From a virus: DNA of 48,978 nt. How positions within the stretch are numbered: the stretch's first letter is position 1; each line of letters starts with the position of its first letter. Both the position numbers and the translations under genes were made by a program. Below, piece by piece: positions 1-8,676 of this stretch. The DNA lies in IMG/VR virus record IMGVR_UViG_3300035188_001650, positions 1 through 48,978 of that record; one strand, given 5' to 3'. The notes beneath the pieces are model-generated. The model was not told where the DNA came from, did no database searches, and worked only from the letters and a program-made list of their open reading frames with translations.

Positions 1-1338
1 AAACCCAGTACCATAAACAAAAGAAGTATCTATTGAACCGTCAGTGTTTAATTTAATAATTCGGTTTGCTGCGGTTCCGTTATAAGAAGTAAAGGAGCCA
101 ACAACATAAATATTTCCTGAACTGTCTTCTGCGGAAAATGCCGTAGAAAAATTAAATCCAGAAGTAGATGTTCCGAAACCAGTATCTAACGATCCATCAG
201 AATTATATCGTTTGAATCCTATTCTTCCATATTTACTATATTGGCTAAGGTTTTCGCATACATATATTTTCCCAGAATAATATGTAGATGCTGTTATGTG
301 AACTGGAGTGGATAGGTATCCTACAGAACCTGTATTAAATCCTTGATCAACTGCTGTGAAAAAAGAATCCATCTTAAAAATTTTAGGGATTCTTTCTGAA
401 CCAACAAAATTGGTTACATAGTTAGAACAAATATAAAAAGTGCTACCTATTGAGCTTTTAGGTGTTATATATGTAGTATCCGTTTGAGTTGTTAGTGGGA
501 CAGAACAAGGGTATCCTAGATAATTACCTTCAACAGCATAAAATACAGAAGCTCCTATTTTAGTGGAATTAAATACAGGACTTATCCAACACGATAGAGT
601 CCACCCACTTCCTGATTTAAACGCCATAGGGTTTTGTTTAACGTAATCATCAACGCCATCGAACACAATTACCCCTTGAGATTGGTATGATGGACCATTG
701 ATTAAATCTGAATTTTGATTTCCGCCAGTTAAAATTTGATTTGATGTTGCAGAGGATCTTATACCATTTACAAAAACAGTCGGATACGGTTTTTGTTCTA
801 CTTGTATATCCCAAATATCTATAATATCACCAACTTGAAATGTTGGTGTATCAAAAAATCTAAATGTCGAATCATAAGTAATTCTTTTCGCCGTTGCTGA
901 AGCAAAAATATAATCGCCTGTATCTATAATTAATCTGTCGCCAACATTAACATCACAAAAATCGTTTATTAAAAAGTTGGTTAATCCAGAAATGACTTTA
1001 TATTTGTATGATAATGTATATGTTTGGTTGTTTACTAACAAACCATTAGGAATTGATATTCTAATTAGCCCACTAGTGTTACACTGAACGCGATATTTAC
1101 TATTTGCCTCTACAGTTGTCACTGAAAAAGAACCCGTTAATGTTCCAATAGACCCAACAAAAGTTCCGGAAGAATACATTAAATTTGTAGTGGTTTCTCC
1201 GGATATAGTTTCTGAACGATTGCCTTTTAATAAATTAAACCAATTATTTCCAGTTCCTGGATAGCTTTTTGGATTAGCAGCATCTAAACATAATACCAAA
1301 TTATCAGTAACAAGTTTACTATTATATGCCGTTGCCAT
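1..1338 (-). CDS. Tail fibre/adhesin with LamG-like and delta-60 repeat domains (partial, C-terminus cut by window edge)
   Basis: The frame is open from ATG at 1338 to the window edge (446 codons, no stop), so the 3' part is missing. An AGAGGAA ribosome site lies 8 nt before the ATG, and the gene starts 4 nt after the stop of the upstream fibre gene. The N-terminus contains LVLCLDAANPKSYPG and, near residue 227, FDGVDDYV; both are typical of concanavalin/LamG-type modules in tail proteins of T4-like marine phages. From about residue 375 there are two units of the delta-60 repeat (NSDGSLDTGF, then VGSFTSYNG followed by LNTDGSIDTSF), which usually builds a beta-propeller. The likely role is receptor binding at the distal tail. 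The domain calls rest on motif recognition; the receptor is unknown. Confidence 0.8.
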   Translation of the reverse strand, partial: MATAYNSKLVTDNLVLCLDAANPKSYPGTGNNWFNLLKGNRSETISGETTTNLMYSSGTFVGSIGTLTGSFSVTTVEANSKYRVQCNTSGLIRISIPNGLLVNNQTYTLSYKYKVISGLTNFLINDFCDVNVGDRLIIDTGDYIFASATAKRITYDSTFRFFDTPTFQVGDIIDIWDIQVEQKPYPTVFVNGIRSSATSNQILTGGNQNSDLINGPSYQSQGVIVFDGVDDYVKQNPMAFKSGSGWTLSCWISPVFNSTKIGASVFYAVEGNYLGYPCSVPLTTQTDTTYITPKSSIGSTFYICSNYVTNFVGSERIPKIFKMDSFFTAVDQGFNTGSVGYLSTPVHITASTYYSGKIYVCENLSQYSKYGRIGFKRYNSDGSLDTGFGTSTSGFNFSTAFSAEDSSGNIYVVGSFTSYNGTAANRIIKLNTDGSIDTSFVYGTGF

Positions 1339-1342
1339 AATA

Positions 1343-4300
1343 TTATTCCTCTACTATTAATGAAGGTACATCTTTTCTTTCTGCCGTTATATCCCAAAAG
1401 AATTCGTATTCTTTAGTAAAAATGCTAGTAGTTTCGTCAATACCCACTGTAAACCGATTTTCTTTAATGTTAATGTCTTCTACCCATAATACTTTACCGT
1501 GTTTAATATTTGTTAATTGAATATTAACATCTTCTTCATGAACCAAATCTCTAAAGTAATATGGTAAGGTTACTACTCCTTTTCCGTTAATAACTTTTCC
1601 TTTACCTGTTAATCTTACTCCGTGATATGGAGATTCCAACGAACCATATCTTAGTCGTTTATTTGGATCGGAAGGATGAACGATATCGAACGATTTCGTA
1701 GTAGCGTTTAATGCTCCGGAAATACCAATCCCGCCAGTAACAACCAATGTTCCTGTTGTTGTATTGGTGGAAGCAGTATTGGCAGTTAGAGTTAATGTAT
1801 TTGCTTTAGCAGTCCCCACAACTTCAAATTTGTAATTTGTAGTATTAGAACCAATTACTACATTACCCGAATTTAAAATTGCTAATTGGATATTATTTGC
1901 TGAGTCTCTAAACCAATGATTGGAATTTGAAGGTCTACCAGAAACATAATTCATTCCGTGAGACAATCCGGCGAATTCTGAACCATAAAAATCGTATACT
2001 ATTCTTGAAGTCGTATAACCAGAATAATTGACTTTAAAATTGATGCCAGTAGCCCAACCAGAAGAATTGTCTAATGTTAGAATTGGTACACAAGCACCGG
2101 CGCTTTCGGTTATGTGTAACTTTGTTGTTGGTGTTGTTGTCGCAATCCCAAACCTACCATTTGCAACATCAAACGCAAACGCATTATTAGTATATCCAGC
2201 AAGAGTTCCGGAAGTAGCAGAAACCAATTGTGGATAATATGTTCCAGAAGTAGCGTTGGTTATTACTTCAAAATTAGCGACATTGGCAGTTAAATTTGAC
2301 GCAGTTCCAGTTAAACCAGTTCCTTCTCCATAGAACGTAGTGGCATATAAATTACCATCGTAATTTAATCTAGTAGTATTTGTTGGTGCAGTTGAACCAC
2401 CATCAAACTGACCAGCAGTTTTCGTAGTTCCATTATATTCAATAAACGATGGAGTTGTGGAACCAGCGGTAACACCTCTATCGCCCGGAATTGTTCCTGT
2501 AGTCAAATTCGAAGCATTAGAAGCGTTTGTGTTTGTGGTATTTGCTTGGTTATAAGCAGAGTTTGCTTGGATAAATGCTGCAGTAATAGAAGTATTCTGA
2601 GTCGCGTTTATATTTGTTTGCAGAGTATTATTAGAACTTAACCAACTTGTTAAATTAGTAATATTTGTGTTCTGGGTAACATCAGTTCCTTCAATGACAG
2701 TCAATCTTGTATTTTGAGTATTATCTACTCCTTGTATATTAGATATTGTTGTGGATGTTAGTACATCTATTCCGTTAATTTTATAGGTTTTACCAGAAGC
2801 AATGTCAATATTTTCGCTAGAAGTCCACGAAGAAGTTGCGTTAATCCAATTCCAAGTTTTATCTGTTGTTCCTCTAACAGTAATACCACCGCCATCAGCA
2901 GTAATATTCGTAGGAGAAGCAACATTTGCTAAAGTTATGTTCTTGTCTTCTACAGCAATAGTATCAACATCAAGAGTGGTTGTAGTGCCTTGAACCGCAA
3001 CATTACCAGTAATAACAACATCTCCTGTGATTGTCCCACCAGAAGAACTAAATTTAGTATTAGAAGATAAGAATGCGGCATTAGCATGAGTAAATGCTGC
3101 TTGAGTAAATGTGTTTTGAGTAACATCAACACCTTCAATAACAGTCAATCTTGTATTTTGGGTATTATCAACTCCAGCAATCAAACTTACATTAGAACTT
3201 AACCATGATGTTAAATTGCTAATATTGGTGTTCTGAGTAACATCAACACCTTCAATAACAGTCAATCTTGTATTCTGAGTATTATCTACTTCCTGTATAG
3301 ATAATATATTTGTATTTTGGGTATTATCAACTCCAGCAATCAAACTTACATTAGAACTTAACCATGATGTTAAATTGCTAATATTAGTATTTTGGGTAGT
3401 ATTAATTCCCTGTAATAATGTTACATTAGAATTTATTACATTATTGGTGTAAATTAAATTGTTTGTATTAGCAGTATCTGTATACCCTGTATAATAACTA
3501 CCATGTTCGCCATCTAATTTATCGGAATTGCCAACATCTAAATTCGATTGAGGTTTATTCTCCCATCTATTATTCGCACTCCAAATAATAACATCGTTTG
3601 CTGAAATATTAGTAATCTTAACGTCACGTGCTTCTGATAATTCATATCCAAAATCTGGACGAACCATCAAAATGCCATTATTAGAAGATGGAGAATTAGA
3701 AACTCTAACAACTGCTGCTAATGTTATAGCATAATCTGGGGCAGTAGGTCTTGTATTAGAAAATGCTCCAGGATTGTTATTATCTAGATATAAAATATCT
3801 CCAAGAGAATAATTGTACGTGTCAACGTCATTAACCTTACCAAACCAAGTTACATATCCCCAATTATTTTGAGGAATAGTTTGGGTGGCAACACCAACAA
3901 TCCATCTAGGTTCAAATCCAGTAACTTGTGTATTTGCTAATCTTAATAGAAGACCATCTCCTTGAGCGCCAGCGAACATAACAATTTTACCATTTTGGAT
4001 GGTTTCTGTTGCTCTACCATAGATATGAGATTCTTGTCCTACTTGTAATGTAACTCCATTTAGTAGTTCCATATCATATGTTGAATATGTATTATTCCAC
4101 GAGATATTTTTCAATCCCTCGGAAGAGTTCATATACAATCCATTTAAAGAAATAAATGAATTTGCATCTCTTACGACTACAGTATTTGCAGCGTTTGATG
4201 TTGCAGTATTATAACCATCGAGTAAATCTACGTTGAGATTTTCAACTTTTGTAGTTGATGAGACGGTTAGAGGTGGAGTTCCCGTAGAAACAAGAGCTGT

Positions 4301-4390
4301 TAATGTATTGGTTGATACATTATTGGCAGAAACAATATCTTGATAATTGGCATCTATACCATGCCTAGTGGTAAACTTTTTTGTTGACAT
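1343..4390 (-). CDS. Large tail fibre protein with internal repeats
   Basis: A 1015-aa structural protein directly behind a T4-type late promoter (4422-4429). Residues about 325-440 and 555-610 carry imperfect repeats built on VDNTQNTRLTVIEG and ISNLTSWLSSN, consistent with a trimeric fibre shaft. A segment near residue 850 (LANTASTNTTTGTLVVTGG) is a module common in fibres of T4-like marine phages. The C-terminal ~115 residues (SFDIVHPSDPNKRLRYGSLESPYHGV onward) resemble the conserved C-terminal domain of cyanophage-type structural fibres. No chaperone or enzymatic domain was seen. It is the first gene of a late unit that continues into the LamG/delta-60 fibre. Its exact place in the particle is inferred only from type and context. 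Confidence 0.8.
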   Translation of the reverse strand: MSTKKFTTRHGIDANYQDIVSANNVSTNTLTALVSTGTPPLTVSSTTKVENLNVDLLDGYNTATSNAANTVVVRDANSFISLNGLYMNSSEGLKNISWNNTYSTYDMELLNGVTLQVGQESHIYGRATETIQNGKIVMFAGAQGDGLLLRLANTQVTGFEPRWIVGVATQTIPQNNWGYVTWFGKVNDVDTYNYSLGDILYLDNNNPGAFSNTRPTAPDYAITLAAVVRVSNSPSSNNGILMVRPDFGYELSEARDVKITNISANDVIIWSANNRWENKPQSNLDVGNSDKLDGEHGSYYTGYTDTANTNNLIYTNNVINSNVTLLQGINTTQNTNISNLTSWLSSNVSLIAGVDNTQNTNILSIQEVDNTQNTRLTVIEGVDVTQNTNISNLTSWLSSNVSLIAGVDNTQNTRLTVIEGVDVTQNTFTQAAFTHANAAFLSSNTKFSSSGGTITGDVVITGNVAVQGTTTTLDVDTIAVEDKNITLANVASPTNITADGGGITVRGTTDKTWNWINATSSWTSSENIDIASGKTYKINGIDVLTSTTISNIQGVDNTQNTRLTVIEGTDVTQNTNITNLTSWLSSNNTLQTNINATQNTSITAAFIQANSAYNQANTTNTNASNASNLTTGTIPGDRGVTAGSTTPSFIEYNGTTKTAGQFDGGSTAPTNTTRLNYDGNLYATTFYGEGTGLTGTASNLTANVANFEVITNATSGTYYPQLVSATSGTLAGYTNNAFAFDVANGRFGIATTTPTTKLHITESAGACVPILTLDNSSGWATGINFKVNYSGYTTSRIVYDFYGSEFAGLSHGMNYVSGRPSNSNHWFRDSANNIQLAILNSGNVVIGSNTTNYKFEVVGTAKANTLTLTANTASTNTTTGTLVVTGGIGISGALNATTKSFDIVHPSDPNKRLRYGSLESPYHGVRLTGKGKVINGKGVVTLPYYFRDLVHEEDVNIQLTNIKHGKVLWVEDINIKENRFTVGIDETTSIFTKEYEFFWDITAERKDVPSLIVEE
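2590..3430. repeat. Coding repeats in the 1015-aa fibre gene (117-bp unit)
   Basis: Two nearly identical 117-bp units begin at 3124 and 3241 (39 codons each). Further partial copies lie at about 2640-2760 and 3312-3420. The period is a multiple of three and the copies encode alternating QNTRLTVIEG and LTSWLSSN segments, so this is a fibre-shaft repeat. Confidence 0.75.
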
Positions 4391-4421
4391 CCCGATTCCC
4401 TATCCTCGGAGGTTTATTTAG

Positions 4422-4429
4422 TATTTATA
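4422..4429 (-). promoter_or_regulatory. T4-type late promoter (TATAAATA)
   Basis: A perfect TATAAATA on the minus strand, 32 bp before the ATG of the 1015-aa fibre gene, in the short gap after the 245-aa gene. A GAGG-type ribosome site lies between it and the ATG. Confidence 0.8.
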
Positions 4430-4460
4430 CTAAGATTTAAAAAATATTAACAAAGAAAAT

Positions 4461-5198
4461 TCATCTTGCAATCTCTGTAATACGCAACCACATAGATGTA
4501 GGAGAGTTATCTATAATTATACCATCATCGGCGCTGTCTCTACGAGCACCAACTTGTATTTGTTTTGTTGATGTGCTAGAATTTGTGTATCTACCCGTCA
4601 ATGGGAATAATACTCCCGAACGACCGCTTGTACCCTGATTATTATCATTAGCCATCTGCCAAGCGTATGCAATTTCAGTGTTATCAACTAATAATTGCGA
4701 ATACCAACTATCATCGGTGGTTCCTTGTGGTTGATATTTTGATAGATGATAGTGAATGATCAAATAACTCGATGAACTAACAGGAGTATAATTATAAGTA
4801 ATAAAATTCACTGTTGATCCTGTCGTTGCAATAGTCGTACTAACGACAGTAACTTGACTATTATCCAACATAGTATCTTTTATCACTTGACCTGCGGTAT
4901 AAGATCCCGGAGTAATTGTACCTTTATTTGATATGTTGCCGCTGTTGGTTATTGTAAATATAACATTAGTATAGGTGCTATCAATTATTTCGATGCTTCC
5001 TGTACTATTTAAACGAACCGTTTTGTTTGGATCGGTTGTTCCTGGAGCAATATTTGTTGCTTTTAATAAATCGAAATATGTTGTTCCTCCGATTGTGTTA
5101 TTTCCAGATAACATCAATAATGCGCCACTATTAGCCCCATTATATTTTGAAAATAATTGACCAGAGGGTATTTTTGAAATTGCTCTTGAATTCGACAT
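4461..5198 (-). CDS. Small tail fibre / receptor-binding protein with C-terminal jelly-roll-like domain
   Basis: A 245-aa protein lying 3 nt after the next fibre gene. Residues 1-100 form a thin fibre-like segment (TTDPNKTVRLNSTGSIEI). Residues about 110-245 are beta-rich and end in SMWLRITEIAR, with a pattern of alternating strands (YLIIHYHLSKY, SQLLVDNTEIAYAW, IQVGARRDSADDGIIID) resembling the TNF/C1q-like or jelly-roll heads at fibre tips of T4-like marine phages. A fibre tip or short fibre is inferred from architecture and neighbours. No enzymatic motif was seen. Confidence 0.65.
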   Translation of the reverse strand: MSNSRAISKIPSGQLFSKYNGANSGALLMLSGNNTIGGTTYFDLLKATNIAPGTTDPNKTVRLNSTGSIEIIDSTYTNVIFTITNSGNISNKGTITPGSYTAGQVIKDTMLDNSQVTVVSTTIATTGSTVNFITYNYTPVSSSSYLIIHYHLSKYQPQGTTDDSWYSQLLVDNTEIAYAWQMANDNNQGTSGRSGVLFPLTGRYTNSSTSTKQIQVGARRDSADDGIIIDNSPTSMWLRITEIAR

Positions 5199-5201
5199 AT
5201 A

Positions 5202-6206
5202 TTATACTACAATTGAGGTTTTTGTGAATTTAATACTATTGCTATTGTTGGTAGGAGATATCAATAATCTCACAGATCCTCCGGAAACGTCTGTATCATA
5301 ACTCATTAATACGCCATTTGTTGTAATTAAACCATATTCTGTAATATAAGAAGTGGTTCCATCATGAATCAACAATAATTCACTTATTTGATAACTTGTC
5401 GAACTTGTGACTTGTATTTGATATTTCACGGATCTATATAACGCGGTTGAAAATAAATCCAATACTTGATTTGCGCTATTTGTCGTAGTTATTATATTAT
5501 TCGAATCAATATTTCCATATATTAAACTATAAGAATTTGCAACATTTACATCGTTATACCATTTTTGTATTGAAACGTCGTCACCTAAAGGTGCTGGAGA
5601 CGATAATATTATAGATGTTCCATTTGTTGCCGTATAGTCGGAAGAATTTAAAAGTACACCATTTACAAATACTTTAATTTTACCTATATTATATCCATTT
5701 GTAATGGAAAATTCTGTTTGATTATTTGCGGCTGTGAATTCTTGATACGCTAAGTTTGTTGATGTAGGACCAGATCCAGAACTGTTAAATGCTAAATTTG
5801 CTAAGTTATAGACAGCGTTTAATGCGTTTGCTGTTGCTACTAACACAATAGAATTCGAATCAACTCCATCGTATAATTGAACAACACCCTCTTCAAAAAC
5901 TGTTCCGGATTTTACTCCAATAGTAAATTTATCATTAACAGAATCTGGAGTTAATGTTATTGCTCCCGTAGAGTCTATAGATAAAATATCAGAATTGGAT
6001 GTTGCAATTAATAATGAAGAATTTACATTTAGAACAGAATATGCGTTTGTTGTGGTATCTGTTCTTACGGTTCTTATAACATTAGAAGGATCTTTATAGA
6101 ATAAAATACCGTCAGCGGTATTAATCGCTATTTCGCCGCTTTCTAAACTACTAGGAACATTTCCAGGTACTATAGATTTCTTTAATTGAATTACTGTGTT
6201 CGCCAC
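5202..6206 (-). CDS. Tail fibre protein with Mtd-like N-terminal domain
   Basis: A 334-aa protein. The N-terminus (MANTVIQLKKS, LESGEIAINTADGILFYKDP) is the signature of the major-tropism-determinant N-terminal domain, a small beta-prism module that anchors many phage receptor-binding proteins. It shares the MANTxIQxK(K/R)S start with the 501-aa fibre at 6825-8330. The middle has a segment near residues 165-215 (FTAANNQTEFSITNGYNIG, FVNGVLL) typical of fibre beta domains, and the C-terminal ~110 residues form another beta domain. It probably anchors or forms a side fibre. The start has good spacing after the preceding coiled-coil gene (10 nt). Confidence 0.75.
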   Translation of the reverse strand: MANTVIQLKKSIVPGNVPSSLESGEIAINTADGILFYKDPSNVIRTVRTDTTTNAYSVLNVNSSLLIATSNSDILSIDSTGAITLTPDSVNDKFTIGVKSGTVFEEGVVQLYDGVDSNSIVLVATANALNAVYNLANLAFNSSGSGPTSTNLAYQEFTAANNQTEFSITNGYNIGKIKVFVNGVLLNSSDYTATNGTSIILSSPAPLGDDVSIQKWYNDVNVANSYSLIYGNIDSNNIITTTNSANQVLDLFSTALYRSVKYQIQVTSSTSYQISELLLIHDGTTSYITEYGLITTNGVLMSYDTDVSGGSVRLLISPTNNSNSIKFTKTSIVV

Positions 6207-6216
6207 TTAATATCTC

Positions 6217-6735
6217 TTAAAATGTTCCGCCGTCTTTAGAATAGGAATCTACTTCTTCTTTAATTTCTTTAGTTACTACGGGAGCGTTTTTAGCATCAAA
6301 TTTTCTTCTTTGTGCTGGCGTCATTTGTAGATATTCTATTTTAGAGTTTAATTCTTCTATTTTCTTTTCGTATCTTAACGCGAGTTTTTCTTTTTCTTTT
6401 TCTTTATTTTGTAATTCTTGTCTTGCAGAAATCAACTCGTTCTTAAAAGTATTTAAGTGGTTTGTTTCTGCTCTTATTTGTTCGAATTCGTTTTTTAATC
6501 TACCAATTTCTGTATTTTTATCGAGTAGTTGGTGGTCCTTTTCTTCTATGTTCTTTTCTATGTCGTTAAATTCTTGTAACTTATTTTCTAAAATTTCGAC
6601 CTTCTTTTTTAATTCTTCTTGATCTTCTGCATTGATTTTTGCTTGCGCTTGGAATACTATATTTTTTCCCAAAGCGTCATGAAAGGTTGACGTCAACAAT
6701 TCAACATAAGCGTTAAAAAATCTCTCATTATTCAT
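6217..6735 (-). CDS. Coiled-coil protein in the tail-fibre cluster, DGGTF C-terminus
   Basis: A 172-aa protein, highly charged. Residues about 35-140 form an almost continuous predicted coiled coil (EELKKKVEILENKLQEF and similar heptads), followed by MTPAQRRKFDAKNAP and a C-terminus ending SKDGGTF. The start is supported by an AGGGGTGATAA ribosome site just before the ATG. It is flanked by fibre genes and preceded by a terminator and a late promoter, so it is probably a virion component or fibre assembly factor. No known family was recognised. The C-terminal DGG(T/S/L)F is shared with the two genes upstream. Confidence 0.7.
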   Translation of the reverse strand: MNNERFFNAYVELLTSTFHDALGKNIVFQAQAKINAEDQEELKKKVEILENKLQEFNDIEKNIEEKDHQLLDKNTEIGRLKNEFEQIRAETNHLNTFKNELISARQELQNKEKEKEKLALRYEKKIEELNSKIEYLQMTPAQRRKFDAKNAPVVTKEIKEEVDSYSKDGGTF

Positions 6736-6752
6736 TTATCACCCCTATTAAT

Positions 6753-6793
6753 AAAAAACCGTAGAAAAGAATATATTTTTCCTTCCTACGGTT
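6753..6793 (-). terminator. Rho-independent terminator after the 501-aa fibre gene
   Basis: On the minus strand AACCGTAG (6793-6786) pairs with CTACGGTT (6764-6757) around a 21-nt loop and runs into a T tract (6758-6753). It ends transcripts from the 501-aa fibre gene and overlaps the initiation region of the next late promoter. Confidence 0.7.
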
Positions 6794-6795
6794 AT

Positions 6796-6803
6796 TATTT
6801 ATA
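6796..6803 (-). promoter_or_regulatory. T4-type late promoter (TATAAATA) for the coiled-coil and downstream fibre genes
   Basis: A perfect TATAAATA on the minus strand, 61 bp before the ATG at 6735. Initiation a few bases downstream would fall inside the first arm of the terminator hairpin, so transcripts begun here would lack an intact stem. Confidence 0.65.
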
Positions 6804-6824
6804 TGTTTTTACTAAAGATCTTTT

Positions 6825-8330
6825 TTAGAAAGATCCGCCATCAAGATGACCGAATTTTACTCCAGTTGCCGCAGCAAATTGTAATACATGACCGTCAGAA
6901 GCAGAATTTGTATAAGACATAGCATTTCCACTTCCGGAATAGAATACTGCTGAGTTTGCGTTTGGATTGGTGAAACCAAGACCACCACCAAGCAAATCTA
7001 ATGTTCCAAAAGTAGGAGCGCCAGAACCGCCAGATATAAACGCTTGTCCTGTTGTTCCAACTGTATTGAATAGATACGATGTACCATTACTATACGCAAC
7101 AGAACCAGCAGAACCAATTGCCGCAGCATTAGTACCGCCATGAGCGATAGGTAGAATATCTGCTACGTGAGTGGCTAGACCAACTTTTCCGTAAGAAGGT
7201 GCTACACCAGTACCACCAGAAAGTAAAACGCTACCAACAGAAACGTCGCTTAATACTGTTAGAGAAGTAGAACCATTAGCAAAAATTATATCGCCGACGG
7301 TATAACTTCTTAGTCCAGTACCACCATCTGAAGGTTGGATTGCTTGATGTAAATTAGATATTACACCACCAGTTACATTAGCTCTTAATGTTGCGGTATT
7401 AGCAACAGTAATGGAAGCAGAAGGAATCGTATTTCCTGTGGGGTCGTCATCCAAGCCTTTAAATAAGAAATATTGTTTAGAATCCGAAATGGTTCTGGCT
7501 AAACCAGAGAATTTAACTCCAGAGTCGTTATAAGTTCCATAGAAACCGATATCTAAACCATCGCCAGAAGTATTATTGTTTGCAAGTTTAATTAGAGAGT
7601 CTTCTACAAACAAACTAGAAGTATTAACTGTTACTGTGTTACCAAGTACGGTTAAATCGCCGGAAACTGTTAAATCGCCACCAACAGTTTGTCCGCCAGA
7701 AGTTCTAATAACAGTATTATCAACGAATATAGAAATATTATCGTCGGTTACTGTGGTGGTAATTCCATCTCCACCTTGGAAATTCAAAGTCTCTGTTAAT
7801 AGAGAAACGCCATCAGAACCAGTATCGCCAGTTATATTAAGTGTTGTTGCAATGGAAACATTAGCTGCTGCAGTAACAAGACCTTTACCGTTTACCGTAA
7901 ATACTGGAATTTGAGAAACGCCACCAAACGTTCCAACGTTGTTATTTACTGTTGCGAAAGTTAATCCAATACCGGCATTAGCAGTTCCGTCTATAGATGC
8001 AGAACCAGACGCATCACCAAAAACAAATACGTCTCTTGCGGTTTGCCATTTTGTTGCTGTATTAGCGTTGCCCCATAAACTAGCATTAACTACAGTGGCG
8101 GAAAAACTTCCATCAGAATCTCTCTTAACAATGGTAGAAACAGTATTAGAAGAAGTGGCGGCATCTAGCATTTGTGTATAGGTATTGCCGCCTATAACAA
8201 CAACTCCAGTAGTAGCGTCACCAATTGCTATTTTACCAGATTGGAACGAATATGCTAACTCACCGTAATTTAGTGTGGTTGGTAACGCTGTGGTTTGAGA
8301 GCGTTTTATTTGGATGATTGTATTTGCCAT
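6825..8330 (-). CDS. Tail fibre protein with Mtd-like N-terminus and DGGSF C-terminus
   Basis: A 501-aa protein. The N-terminus MANTIIQIKRS followed by LNYGELAYSFQSGKIAIGD is the Mtd-N type anchoring module. Residues about 55-140 hold the fibre module WGNANTATKWQTARDV, FGDASGSASIDGT. Next come a segment with TLNFQGGDGITTTVTDDNISI and DLTVSGDLTVLGNTVTVNTSSL, common in shaft regions of marine T4-like fibres, and Gly-rich repeats (VLLSGGTGVAPSYGKVG, FISGGSGAPTFGT). It ends HLDGGSF. It has an AGGAAAATAA ribosome site before the ATG and a terminator downstream. A receptor-binding or fibre role is inferred. Confidence 0.75.
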   Translation of the reverse strand: MANTIIQIKRSQTTALPTTLNYGELAYSFQSGKIAIGDATTGVVVIGGNTYTQMLDAATSSNTVSTIVKRDSDGSFSATVVNASLWGNANTATKWQTARDVFVFGDASGSASIDGTANAGIGLTFATVNNNVGTFGGVSQIPVFTVNGKGLVTAAANVSIATTLNITGDTGSDGVSLLTETLNFQGGDGITTTVTDDNISIFVDNTVIRTSGGQTVGGDLTVSGDLTVLGNTVTVNTSSLFVEDSLIKLANNNTSGDGLDIGFYGTYNDSGVKFSGLARTISDSKQYFLFKGLDDDPTGNTIPSASITVANTATLRANVTGGVISNLHQAIQPSDGGTGLRSYTVGDIIFANGSTSLTVLSDVSVGSVLLSGGTGVAPSYGKVGLATHVADILPIAHGGTNAAAIGSAGSVAYSNGTSYLFNTVGTTGQAFISGGSGAPTFGTLDLLGGGLGFTNPNANSAVFYSGSGNAMSYTNSASDGHVLQFAAATGVKFGHLDGGSF

Positions 8331-8346
8331 TTATTTTCCTAATTTT

Positions 8347-8634
8347 TTAAAATAATCCGCCATCAATATTGTTTATGTCAATAGAAGAAGAGTCTATCCT
8401 TTTGGATACATATTTACCTGTTACAGCATTAAATACCAACACGTTACCGTCCACAGGACTAAAAGAGTAAACGTCTTCTAACTGAGATATTTTTTTAGCT
8501 CCATAATTTATAGATTTTACAGAATAATCTTGTTGGTTATCAACTTTAACATTAATAGTATTATCATAAGTCACATTACCAACTCTAGTTGGGTTTTGCC
8601 CATTGACTTTTACTGATACTGCTCTGATTGACAT
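8347..8634 (-). CDS. Small virion/fibre-associated protein, DGGLF C-terminus
   Basis: A 95-aa beta-rich protein. The segment KKISQLEDVYSF followed by GNVLVFNAVTGKYVSKRID matches a short module found repeatedly in phage fibre proteins (LxDVxxxxxxDGxVLVxxxxTGKY). It ends NIDGGLF, the same tag as the next two genes. It is the first gene after a late promoter at 8657-8664, with AGGAAACTAAAATG at its start. It is probably a fibre connector or head-fibre-like protein; the precise role is unknown. Confidence 0.65.
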   Translation of the reverse strand: MSIRAVSVKVNGQNPTRVGNVTYDNTINVKVDNQQDYSVKSINYGAKKISQLEDVYSFSPVDGNVLVFNAVTGKYVSKRIDSSSIDINNIDGGLF

Positions 8635-8656
8635 TTTAGTTTCCTAATTTTATTAG

Positions 8657-8664
8657 TATTTATA
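8657..8664 (-). promoter_or_regulatory. T4-type late promoter (TATAAATA)
   Basis: A perfect TATAAATA on the minus strand in the 42-bp gap before the 95-aa gene (ATG at 8634), followed by an AGGAAA ribosome site. Confidence 0.8.
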
Positions 8665-8676
8665 AAAATGTCAAAC

